A stretch of 32,777 nt of DNA. It comes from Phycisphaerales bacterium (GTDB taxonomy: Bacteria; Planctomycetota; UBA1135; UBA2386). How positions within the stretch are numbered: the stretch's first letter is position 1; every line of letters begins with the position of its first letter. Both the position numbers and the translations under genes were made by a program. The stretch covers positions 1 to 32,777 of the forward strand of contig JADCJE010000180.1 of assembly GCA_020247305.1 (NCBI GenBank), written 5' to 3'. The notes beneath the pieces are model-generated. The model was not told the origin of the DNA. It saw only the letters and a program-made list of their open reading frames with translations, and searched no databases. Positions 18,042-25,027 of the stretch are shown in pieces.

Positions 18042-18446
18042 ATGAGCAAGCGTCCGATCAACCCGTCCGAACTCGCCGACCCGGTCGGCTTCGCGCATGG
18101 ATGGCTCGTCGAGCACGGTCCGGCGCGCACGCTCTACCTCGCCGGCCAGTGCGGCTACGACAAGGCGGGCGCGATCGTGCACAAGGGCGACGTCGCCGGG
18201 CAGCTCGACACGGCGCTGGCCAACATCGGCCTGATCCTGCGCGACGCCGGCATGGCGTTCGCGGACGTCGTGCAGCTCAACTTCTACGTCACCAGCCGCG
18301 ACGACTACGCCACCGCCCGCAAGGAGTTCGGGCGCGTGTGGCGCAAGCACTGCGGCAAGCACTACCCCGGCATGGCGCTGTTCGAGGTCGTCTCGCTGTT
18401 CGACCCGGCCGCCCGCATCGAAGTGCAGGGGATCGCCGCGCAATGA
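18042..18446 (+). CDS. Rid (YjgF/YER057c/UK114) family protein lacking the catalytic arginine
   Basis: The 134-residue protein has the Rid fold markers: TLYLAGQCGYDKAG, DVAGQLDTALANIGLILRDAG, VVQLNFYVTSRDDYA and the closing IEVQGIA strand. In RidA-type deaminases an Arg two residues after a conserved Pro binds the substrate carboxylate. Here that place reads YPGMALFEV, with Met111 in the Arg position. That fits the Rid subgroups without known imine-deaminase activity. Its place behind kynU/kynB recalls pathways where a Rid protein is 2-aminomuconate deaminase, but no other gene of that route is present. The stop overlaps the next start (ATGA). Confidence 0.88.
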   Translation: MSKRPINPSELADPVGFAHGWLVEHGPARTLYLAGQCGYDKAGAIVHKGDVAGQLDTALANIGLILRDAGMAFADVVQLNFYVTSRDDYATARKEFGRVWRKHCGKHYPGMALFEVVSLFDPAARIEVQGIAAQ

Positions 18447-18796
18447 AGCCGGCGCTGCGCGCCCTGGTCGCCGCCGCGCTGCTCGCCGCCGCGTGCGCCA
18501 GCGACGAGCCGTCGCGCGGCGGCGCCTTCGACGACAGCGCCGGCCGCGCGGTCGTGGCCCTGCGCGGCGACGGCTTCTGCACGCTCGACGGCGAGCGCAT
18601 GCCGTTCGACGCCATGCTGCTGCGCCTGCGGGTGCGCGCGCGCTCGTTCGACGACGCGACGCTGCGGCGCTTCGTCGTCCGCATCGAAGCGCCGCGCGAC
18701 GTCACCGAGGCGACCCGCGCGGCGGTGCAGCGCGACCTGGACCGGCTGGTCCAGGAGTTGGACGTCATGGACTTCGCCCAGGTCGAGTACTTCTGA
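18443..18796 (+). CDS. Small lipoprotein with an ExbD/TolR-like periplasmic domain
   Basis: The 117-residue product starts inside the ATGA overlap with the Rid gene. Residues 1-18 form a lipoprotein-type signal (ALLAAAC, Cys18, although the -3 residue is Ala). The rest (ALRGDGFCTLDGERMPFDAM, RLRVRARSFDDATLRRFVVR, then a helix and DFAQVEYF) follows the strand-helix-strand order of the ExbD/TolR periplasmic domain ('..l.g..v....l...l......v.i..d'). A lipid anchor replaces the usual transmembrane helix. Similarity is by eye and modest, so ExbD-likeness is tentative. No ExbB/TolQ partner is nearby. Confidence 0.6.
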   Translation: MKPALRALVAAALLAAACASDEPSRGGAFDDSAGRAVVALRGDGFCTLDGERMPFDAMLLRLRVRARSFDDATLRRFVVRIEAPRDVTEATRAAVQRDLDRLVQELDVMDFAQVEYF

Positions 18797-18799
18797 ACC

Positions 18800-19507
18800 G
18801 TGGCCCTGCTCCGCTCCCACATCCCGCCCGACCTCGTCGTCTTCGACGTCGACGGCACCCTGCACGACACCTTCCGCTGGTGGTCGCCGGTCATCCGCGC
18901 CGGCCTGCAGCGCTTCTGCGCCCAGAACGGCATCGCCGCACCGATGCCGAGCGACGCCGAGGCCGAGGCCGTTGTCGGCATGAAGGACGCCGGCGTCTGG
19001 GCGCCGTTCCTGCCCGAGCCGCACAAGCACCGCTGGCAGGACCTGCGGTCCGTCGTGCTGCCGATGGAGGTCGAGGAAGTGAGCCGCGGCGTCGACTACC
19101 TGTTCGCCGGCGTGCGGCCGATGCTGACGCACCTGCGTGAGATCGGCGTCAAGGTCGCGCTCGCCAGCAACTGCCGCCGCGTCTACATGGGCGCGATGCA
19201 GCACGGCCAGGGCCTCGCGGCGCTGACCGACTGGCAGTTCTGCCTCGACAGCCCGGGCGTGCAGACCAAGACCGACATGCTGCGGCTCGCCCAGGAAGCC
19301 GCCGGCGCGCGCAAGGTCGTCATGGTCGGCGACCGCGAACCCGACCACGAGGCCGCCCGGGCGCTCGGCTGGCCCTTCGTCTGGCGGCACAACGCCCGCT
19401 GCGCCATCGCCGACAGCGAGTTCGTCTGGAACGGCGAGCCCGACCACCTGCTGACCGGCCTCGGCCTGCGGCCGCTCGGGCGACTTTCGCGCGCCGACGG
19501 CGAATAA
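18800..19507 (+). CDS. HAD-superfamily hydrolase (phosphoglycolate phosphatase-like)
   Basis: GTG 18800 follows the lipoprotein stop by 3 bases. The 235 residues carry HAD motif I (VVFDVDGTLHDT, Asp16 nucleophile and Asp18), motif II in VALASNCRR, a Lys in the QTKTDML segment for motif III, and motif IV as MVGDREPDHEAA. The helical cap between motifs I and II matches the C1-type of phosphoglycolate phosphatase/pyrophosphatase relatives. It is a cytoplasmic phosphatase of unknown substrate. Tight spacing suggests the same operon as kynU-kynB-Rid. No pathway phosphate ester is known for kynurenine breakdown, so the link may be housekeeping rather than metabolic. Confidence 0.9.
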   Translation: MALLRSHIPPDLVVFDVDGTLHDTFRWWSPVIRAGLQRFCAQNGIAAPMPSDAEAEAVVGMKDAGVWAPFLPEPHKHRWQDLRSVVLPMEVEEVSRGVDYLFAGVRPMLTHLREIGVKVALASNCRRVYMGAMQHGQGLAALTDWQFCLDSPGVQTKTDMLRLAQEAAGARKVVMVGDREPDHEAARALGWPFVWRHNARCAIADSEFVWNGEPDHLLTGLGLRPLGRLSRADGE

Positions 19508-19510
19508 TGC

Positions 19511-19524
19511 GCGCCGGCCGGCGC
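19511..19524 (+). terminator. GC palindrome after the HAD gene
   Basis: GCGCCGGCCGGCGC is a perfect 14-base palindrome (5-bp arms with a GGCC loop if folded), 4 bases past the stop at 19507. With no T-tract it is only a possible mRNA-end signal for the kynurenine cassette. Confidence 0.35.
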
Positions 19525-19574
19525 ACCCCGCCGCGCCGTCGGTTCAAGCCCTCGCTGCGTCGCGGCATCCGTCC

Positions 19575-20003
19575 ATGGAAGGCATCGCCCTCATCCTGTT
19601 GGTGATCTTCGGCTACTCGATCGCGCAGTCCGCCATGCGGTCGGCGGACAAACGCCGCGCCGACACGGTCCGCCTGCTCGAAGAGGCGCTGCGCAACCCA
19701 CAGGTCGATCGCCAGACCGTCGACCAGCTCGCGCGCCAGCTCACCGGCAAGGCGGCCGATGCGGCGGCCGGCAAGCCCGCGGCGGACCAGGGGCTCGGGT
19801 TCCTCGGCAACCTGTTCCTGGTGCTCGGTTGGTTCGGCTTGTTCACCGCCGGCGGCCTTGGGATCGGCGGCAACTACGTCGACGATCGCACGGTCGAGCG
19901 CGACTTGATCATGGCGGCCTGGATCGTCGCGCTCGTCAGCTTCGGTTGCCTGACCTACCCGTTCGCGCTGCGCGAAGCGCGCGCGCGCGTGCAACGCACC
20001 TGA
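19575..20003 (+). CDS. Small integral membrane protein of unknown function
   Basis: The 142 residues contain three hydrophobic segments (about 3-20, 75-98 and 112-130) separated by a charged helical stretch at 22-60 (DKRRADTVRLLEEALRNPQ) that resembles a short coiled coil. I do not recognise a family, though the helix plus membrane-anchor layout recalls small 'LapA/YcgL-like' or B-box-less stress membrane proteins only loosely. It lies 67 bases after the HAD gene and converges on the FGE-like gene, with 21 bases between stops. Confidence 0.7.
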   Translation: MEGIALILLVIFGYSIAQSAMRSADKRRADTVRLLEEALRNPQVDRQTVDQLARQLTGKAADAAAGKPAADQGLGFLGNLFLVLGWFGLFTAGGLGIGGNYVDDRTVERDLIMAAWIVALVSFGCLTYPFALREARARVQRT

Positions 20004-20024
20004 CGGCCGCGCCGCCGCCCGCCG

Positions 20025-21167
20025 TCAGGGTGTGCGGATCGGCGCCAGCACGTAGCGGAAGCCGACTTCGGGCACCGCGAGGCCGTTGCCGTACGAGCCG
20101 CGGATCGCCGAGCGGCAGCTCGCCGCGCCGTTGTAGACCGGCCACGTGCCGCCGCGGATCGGCGGCATCCAGCCGCCCGCGAAGAACGGATCGACCAGCG
20201 CCGCGGCGGTGTACGCCACGAACGAATCGAGGCACCACTCCGCCACGTTGCCGTGCAGGTCGTGCACCCCGAACGCGTTCGCCGGGTAGCTGCCGACGAC
20301 CGCCGTCTGGCCGGTGGGCCACGTCGGGCTGGCGAGCGCGCCGTTGATGTTGGCCTGGCTCATGCTGATGCTCGCGCCCGTGCTCCACTCGGTCGTCGTG
20401 CCCGCACGGCAGCAGTACTCCCACTCCGCCTCCGTCGGCAGCCGGTACTCGTAGCCGGTGGGCACGCGGCCCGCGGCCTGCTCCGCGGCGGTCAGCGCCT
20501 GGCAGAACTGGCGCGCGGCGTACCAGCTCACGCGCTCGACCGGCCGCAGCGCCGCGTTGGGCGTCCCGGCGAATTGGCTCGGATTGCTGCCCAGCAGCGC
20601 CTGGAACTGGCCCTGCGTGACCTCGTGCTTGCCCATCCAGAACGGGTAGGTCAGCGTCACCTGGTGCACCGGCTGCTCGTTGGCGTTGCCGAGCATCGAG
20701 CCCATCAGGAACGTGCCCGGCGGGATCGACTGCAGGTTCAGCGCCGGATCGGGACCCTGGATCACCGTCACGGTCACGTCGTTGATGGCGAGCCGGATCG
20801 TCGACGTCGCGTCGAGGTCGAACGACTGGCAGTCGAGCTGGCTGCCGATCAGCGCCGCCGTCACCGGCACGGCGAGCGGCATCGTCGGCAGGTCGACCCC
20901 GTTGGTCAGCGTGATGCCGAGCAACTGGAAGGCCGTCGGGTCGACGCGCAGCAGGCCGCTGACCGTGAAGCCCGGCAGCGGCACCGGGAGCGCGCCGGCG
21001 AACGGGCCGGACCACAGGAAGCCGGCGATGTTGCCGAACGTCCCCGCCGGCAGCACGTGGCGCACGTAGCAGGTGCCGCCGAGCGCGGGCGGTCCGATCA
21101 GGGTCGTGGCGCGGGTTTGGGCCGCGAGGGGAAGCGCCGTCAGGGCGAGGAGGGGCAGGTGACGCAT
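20025..21167 (-). CDS. Secreted protein with one FGE/SUMF1-like domain
   Basis: The 380-residue protein has a signal peptide (MRHLPLLALTALPLAAQ). Next come an N-terminal beta-rich domain (about 20-140) clearly homologous to that of the 898-3576 gene (shared GFLWSGP, GLLRVDP, CQSFDLD blocks) and one FGE-like domain (about 144-380). The FGE-like part keeps 'RLPTEAEWEYCCRAGTTTEW', DLHGNVAEWCLDSF and a single late Cys (ASCRSAIR), and ends GFRYVLAP. It is therefore a one-domain paralogue of the triple-domain protein, probably exported and not catalytic in the sulfatase-activating sense. Its 5' end faces the SprT-like gene, so the 302-base gap must hold its promoter. Confidence 0.88.
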   Translation of the reverse strand: MRHLPLLALTALPLAAQTRATTLIGPPALGGTCYVRHVLPAGTFGNIAGFLWSGPFAGALPVPLPGFTVSGLLRVDPTAFQLLGITLTNGVDLPTMPLAVPVTAALIGSQLDCQSFDLDATSTIRLAINDVTVTVIQGPDPALNLQSIPPGTFLMGSMLGNANEQPVHQVTLTYPFWMGKHEVTQGQFQALLGSNPSQFAGTPNAALRPVERVSWYAARQFCQALTAAEQAAGRVPTGYEYRLPTEAEWEYCCRAGTTTEWSTGASISMSQANINGALASPTWPTGQTAVVGSYPANAFGVHDLHGNVAEWCLDSFVAYTAAALVDPFFAGGWMPPIRGGTWPVYNGAASCRSAIRGSYGNGLAVPEVGFRYVLAPIRTP

Positions 21168-21469
21168 GCGGGTTGGCGAAGGAGGATTGGCGTTGGCGCT
21201 GTCCCGTCGGCGCGGCGGCGCTTGCGCGACGCCTTCGGCCGCATCGCGGCGGTGGCGTTTGCACGGGCGCGGCCGCGTCGATCAGGGCAGCAGCCTCCAA
21301 GGCACGATTTGCGGCGCCAGCCCGCAGGTTTTCCGCCGCTTTCTTGGCGATCGCGGCGGAATGCACCGGTCGGCATGGCCGGCGTACGAACAAGGCCGGG
21401 TGTGCGGCGCCAAGTCGTTGCGGTCGTCCGTTTCTTTGCATGCGCCGCCGTGCCTGCTTCGATGCCGCC
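21168..21469. other. Divergent intergenic region, promoters not resolvable
   Basis: This 302-base gap separates the minus-strand FGE-like gene from the plus-strand SprT-like gene and must carry both promoters. I see no clear -35/-10 pair. AGGAGG at about 21180-21185 on the plus strand looks like a ribosome site but is followed only by an Arg-rich frame, so I do not call a gene there. Confidence 0.4.
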
Positions 21470-22033
21470 ATGCCGCTGCCGACCGCCGACGAACTGGCGC
21501 GCACCGTCGCCGCCCTGATGGCGGAGTGGCGCGTCGTCGACATCGCAGTTCAGGTCGCCTGGAACGACAACCTGACGACGACGGCCGGGCGCGCGTTCCA
21601 GCGCCAGGGCCGCATCGAACTCAACCCGACGCTGCTGGCGCGTTCGCCGGAGCACTTGCCGATGGTGCTCGCGCACGAAGCCGCGCACGTCGCCGCCTAC
21701 CGCCTGTTCGGCCCGAACATCCCGGCGCACGGCCGGCACTGGCGCTCGCTGATGCGCCTCGCCGGCCATCCGCCGGAGGTGACGCACGACATCCCCGTCG
21801 ACGACCTCGTTGTGCGCCGCCGCGCCGCCGTCCGCCGCCGCCGCTTCGTGTACCTGCGCGTCTGCGATGCCTGCGGCGACCGCCTGCTGGTCGTCGCGGT
21901 GCGCTACGGCCGGTGCGGCGTGTGCGAGGCCCGCGACAGCTTCCTGGTGATGAAGGCGCCCGCCGGCCCGCGCGGCGAGGCGGCGCTGCAGCGCCTGTCG
22001 CTGGCCGAGGTGCGCGCGGCGTTCGCGCGCTAG
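21470..22033 (+). CDS. SprT-like zinc metalloprotease-domain protein
   Basis: ATG 21470 (MPLPTADELARTVAAL) begins the family helix. Longer in-frame sequence upstream has no homology and lies in the divergent promoter region. The 187 residues contain the HExxH site (LAHEAAHVAAY, His69, Glu70, His73) and the third ligand His90 in AHGRHWRSLM. A C-terminal zinc ribbon, CDAC ... CGVC, follows near residues 131-153. This is the SprT-like domain order (minigluzincin plus ribbon) related to Spartan/SprT. The cellular role of bacterial members is poorly known; DNA-protein crosslink processing is known for eukaryotic Spartan. Confidence 0.88.
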   Translation: MPLPTADELARTVAALMAEWRVVDIAVQVAWNDNLTTTAGRAFQRQGRIELNPTLLARSPEHLPMVLAHEAAHVAAYRLFGPNIPAHGRHWRSLMRLAGHPPEVTHDIPVDDLVVRRRAAVRRRRFVYLRVCDACGDRLLVVAVRYGRCGVCEARDSFLVMKAPAGPRGEAALQRLSLAEVRAAFAR

Positions 22034-22090
22034 GGGTCTGCGTCACGAAAGGCCAAGTCGCCCGGCACGCACCGCAGTCGCCGGTAGTTC

Positions 22091-22230
22091 TGCTGCTGCC
22101 CCTCCGTTTGCTCTGCTCTGTGGTCTCTGTGTCCTCTGTGGTTGTTCTGCTTCTGCAGCGGCAGCAGAAAGGAACCACGGAGAGCACAGAGGACGCAGAG
22201 GCCAGACACCAAGAGCACAGCAGCAAGCAG
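22091..22230. repeat. Imperfect inverted-repeat element (MITE-like hairpin)
   Basis: A long imperfect inverted repeat is centred near 22159. The left arm has TCTCTGTGTCCTCTGTGGTT and the right arm has AACCACGGAGAGCACAGAGG, its near reverse complement; inner TTCTGC/GCAG stretches extend the stem. Arms are about 60-70 bases with mismatches and bulges. The (C/A)CACAGAG wording is lower in GC than the flanks and matches a family of short repeats I recall seeing scattered in many environmental bacterial genomes. It carries no gene and lies between the SprT-like gene and the efflux operon. Confidence 0.7.
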
Positions 22231-22409
22231 CGCCCAGGAGTTGCAGTGCAGCAGGTTGCCGTCCGCGAGCCGAAAGCGCGCCTGCGCGGCCGGGAGCTCG
22301 CCGCCGATCCGATGGCGCCGTTGCCCCCGCGCCCACGGCCGCCGCGCAGTCGATCCGCCGCCGCAGTGCTGCGTTCGCCGGCGCGCAGGGCCATACTCGC
22401 GCGCTCGCC

Positions 22410-23855
22410 ATGCCGACCGTCGCCCGCGCCGTCGCCTTCGCCGTCTGCCTGTTGCCGTGCGCGTGCGGCGCGCCGGCCGAACCGCCGCCGCCGCTCGAAC
22501 GCGCGCCGACGCCGGTGCGCGGCACGTTCGCGGAGGCCGACCGCGCCGAGCCGCCGGCCGCCGGCGAGCCCGCAGCGAAGGACGCCGGCCGCGTCACCGA
22601 CGATTGGCTCGCGACCTTTGGCGACGCGCGCCTCTCGGCCCTCGTCGACGAAGCGCAGCGCAACAACCCCGACCTCGCCGCCGCCGTCGCGCGCCGCGAC
22701 CGCGCGCTGGCGCAGGCTGGCTTCGCCGACAGCGCGTTCGCGCCCAAGGTCGATGCCGCGTTTGGCGCTTCGCGCCGCGACTCCGGCACGCCCGCCGGCC
22801 CGGCCGACCGCTTCGACCTCGGGCTCAGCATCAGCTGGGAGATCGACGTATGGGGCCGCATCGCCAAGGCCAGCGCCGCGGCGGCCGCGGACGTCGTCGC
22901 CGCCGCCGCCGACCTGGAGTACGCGCGCCAGTCGATCGCGGCGCGCACCGCGCAGGCGTGGTTCCTCGCCATCGCCGGCCGCGAGCAGATCGCGCTCGAG
23001 CAGTCGCTCGTCGCGCAGCGCGAGCGCCTGCTGCGCATCACCGGCAGCCGCGTCGAGGTCGGCGAGGCGAAGCCGACCGACCTCGATCTCGCCGAGGGCC
23101 AGACCGCGGCGGCGCGCGATGCGGTGCTGGCCGCGCGCGGCGGCGTCGACGCGGCGCTGCGCTCGCTCGAAGCGCTGCTCGGTCGCTATCCGGCCGCCGA
23201 CGTCGAGACCGGCGCGAGCCTGCCGCCGTTGCCGCCGCCGCCGCCGGTCGGACTGCCGTCGGAGCTGCTGGAGCGCCGGCCGGACGTCGTCGCCGCCGAC
23301 CGCCGCGTCGCCGCCGCCTTCCAGCGCGTCGGCGCCGCCAAGGCCGCCAAGCTGCCGCGCGTCGCACTGACCGCCGGCGGCGGCACGGCGAGCGGCGACC
23401 TGTCGTCGCTGCTCGACCCCAAGCAGGCGGTCTGGAACCTCGGCGCCAACCTGCTCGGCCCGCTGTTCGACGGCGGCGAGCGGCAGGCGCAGGTGCGCAT
23501 CGCGCAGGCGACCGAACAGGAAGCGCTCGCCGCCTACGTCAAGGTGGCGCAACGCGCTTTCCTGGAGGTTGAGACGGCGCTCGGCAACGAGCGCGTGCTG
23601 CGCGAACGCGAGGTCGAGCTCGCCGACGCCGCGCGCCGGCTGCTGCGCTCGCGCGACGCCGCCGAGGCGCGCTACGCCGAGGGCGAAGCGTCGATCCTCG
23701 ACGTCGACCAGATCCACACCGACCACGCGCGCGCCGCGCGCGCCCTGCTGCAGGTCCGCCAGGAACTGCTGCAGCAGCGGCTCAACCTCCACCTCGCGCT
23801 CGGCGGCTCGTTCGCCGCGCGCCCGCAACCGTCCGCCGCCGAGTCGAAGCAATGA
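22410..23855 (+). CDS. RND efflux outer-membrane factor (TolC/NodT family lipoprotein)
   Basis: The 481-residue product has an export signal with Cys17 and Cys19 as candidate lipid sites (LLPCACG, not a textbook lipobox). It shows the NodT-type layout: an N-terminal linker, WLATFGDARLSALVDEAQRNNPDL, long paired helices and the repeat of the outer-membrane-efflux domain (AARDAVLAARGGVDAALRSL, then SELLERRPDVVAADRRVAAA). Such proteins form the trimeric barrel and periplasmic tunnel of tripartite pumps. It is the first gene of the operon and its stop overlaps the next start (ATGA at 23852). No repressor gene lies upstream, so control is not evident. Confidence 0.93.
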   Translation: MPTVARAVAFAVCLLPCACGAPAEPPPPLERAPTPVRGTFAEADRAEPPAAGEPAAKDAGRVTDDWLATFGDARLSALVDEAQRNNPDLAAAVARRDRALAQAGFADSAFAPKVDAAFGASRRDSGTPAGPADRFDLGLSISWEIDVWGRIAKASAAAAADVVAAAADLEYARQSIAARTAQAWFLAIAGREQIALEQSLVAQRERLLRITGSRVEVGEAKPTDLDLAEGQTAAARDAVLAARGGVDAALRSLEALLGRYPAADVETGASLPPLPPPPPVGLPSELLERRPDVVAADRRVAAAFQRVGAAKAAKLPRVALTAGGGTASGDLSSLLDPKQAVWNLGANLLGPLFDGGERQAQVRIAQATEQEALAAYVKVAQRAFLEVETALGNERVLREREVELADAARRLLRSRDAAEARYAEGEASILDVDQIHTDHARAARALLQVRQELLQQRLNLHLALGGSFAARPQPSAAESKQ

Positions 23856-25021
23856 AGCTCCAAGCCCGCCTGTCCCTCGCCGGCCTCGCGCTGCTGGCCG
23901 CCTGCCATCGGCCCGCGCCGCAACTGCCGCCGCCCGGCCCCGCCGAGGTCGCGTGGCTCGAACTGCAGCCGCAGACCATCGATCTGTCGACGCGCAGCGT
24001 CGCGCAGACGCGCGCCAACAACCGCGTCGAGGTCCGCGCCCGCGTCGCCGGCGAGCTGGTGGCCATCGGCTTCGCCGAGGGCGACCTCGTGAAGAAGGAC
24101 CAGGTGCTGTTCCAGCTCGACCGCCGGCCGTTCGAGGCGGCGCTGGCCGCGGCGTCGGCGCAGAAGGCGCAGGCGACCGCCAAGCGCGACGAGGCGCAGC
24201 GGGCCGTCGAGCGAAAGCAGCGGCTCGTCGCCGCCGACGCGGCCGCCGCGCGCGAGCTGGAGGACGCGCGCACGGCGCTGCTCGCGGCGCAGGCGGCGCT
24301 CGACGCCGCGACGGCGGCCGAGGGCAAGGCGCGGCTCGACCTCGACTACACGACGCTGCGCGCGCCGTTCGACGGCCGCATCGGCAAGCGGTTGCGCGAC
24401 GTCGGCGCGCTGGTCGACGCCGGCCAGAACGCGCTGCTCGCCGTCGTGCAGCAGCTCGATCCGATCCAGGTGGTGTTCCGCTTCAGCGAGCGCGAGATGC
24501 TGGCGTGGAAGCGCGGCCTCGCCGAAGGCCGGCTGACGATGGACGGCGGCCGCAATGCGCTGCAGGTGCGTGTGACGACGCTGGACGGCGTCGAGCACCC
24601 GGCGGTCGGCGAGGTGCGCTTCCTCGGCATGGAGGTCGATCCGGCGACCGGCGCGGTCGAGGTCGACGCGCGGCTGGCCAATGCCGACGAGAAGCTGGTG
24701 CCGGGCCAGTTCGTGACGGCCACGCTGTCGGGCCTGAAGCGGCCGTCGACGCTGCTCGTGCCGCAGCGCGCGGTGTCGATCGGCGCCGAGGGCGCGTCGG
24801 TGTGGATCGTCGACGCCGCGAGCAAGGCGCAGGTGCGGCCCGTCCGGCTCGGCGCGTGGCACGCCGACGCCTGGATCGTGCAGGATGGCCTGCAGGCGGG
24901 CGACAAGGTCGTCGTCGACGGCGTGCAGAAGCTCGTGCCCGGCCGGCCGGTGGTCGCCGCCGCGGCGAAGCCCGCCGAATCCGCTGCGCCCGGCGCCGCG
25001 CAGCCGCAGCAGGGCAGGTAG
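23852..25021 (+). CDS. RND efflux membrane-fusion lipoprotein (AcrA/MexA type)
   Basis: The 389 residues start with a lipoprotein signal (LALLAACH, Cys18). The order is that of HlyD/AcrA adaptors: N-terminal lipoyl half (VEVRARVAGELVAIGFAEGD), a helical hairpin of charged heptads (about 95-155), the second lipoyl half (LDYTTLRAPFDGRIGKRL.DVG), a beta-barrel and a membrane-proximal domain. It links the inner-membrane pump to the outer-membrane factor. Overlap with the upstream gene and a 6-base gap to the pump gene indicate one polycistronic unit. An Ala/Pro/Gln tail ends the protein. Confidence 0.95.
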   Translation: MKLQARLSLAGLALLAACHRPAPQLPPPGPAEVAWLELQPQTIDLSTRSVAQTRANNRVEVRARVAGELVAIGFAEGDLVKKDQVLFQLDRRPFEAALAAASAQKAQATAKRDEAQRAVERKQRLVAADAAAARELEDARTALLAAQAALDAATAAEGKARLDLDYTTLRAPFDGRIGKRLRDVGALVDAGQNALLAVVQQLDPIQVVFRFSEREMLAWKRGLAEGRLTMDGGRNALQVRVTTLDGVEHPAVGEVRFLGMEVDPATGAVEVDARLANADEKLVPGQFVTATLSGLKRPSTLLVPQRAVSIGAEGASVWIVDAASKAQVRPVRLGAWHADAWIVQDGLQAGDKVVVDGVQKLVPGRPVVAAAAKPAESAAPGAAQPQQGR

Positions 25022-25027
25022 GCCGCG

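Noticed and set aside
21180..21200. AGGAGG ribosome-site-like sequence with a TTG 8 bases on
   Set aside because: The frame that follows is Arg-rich and motif-free; the site lies in a divergent promoter region.
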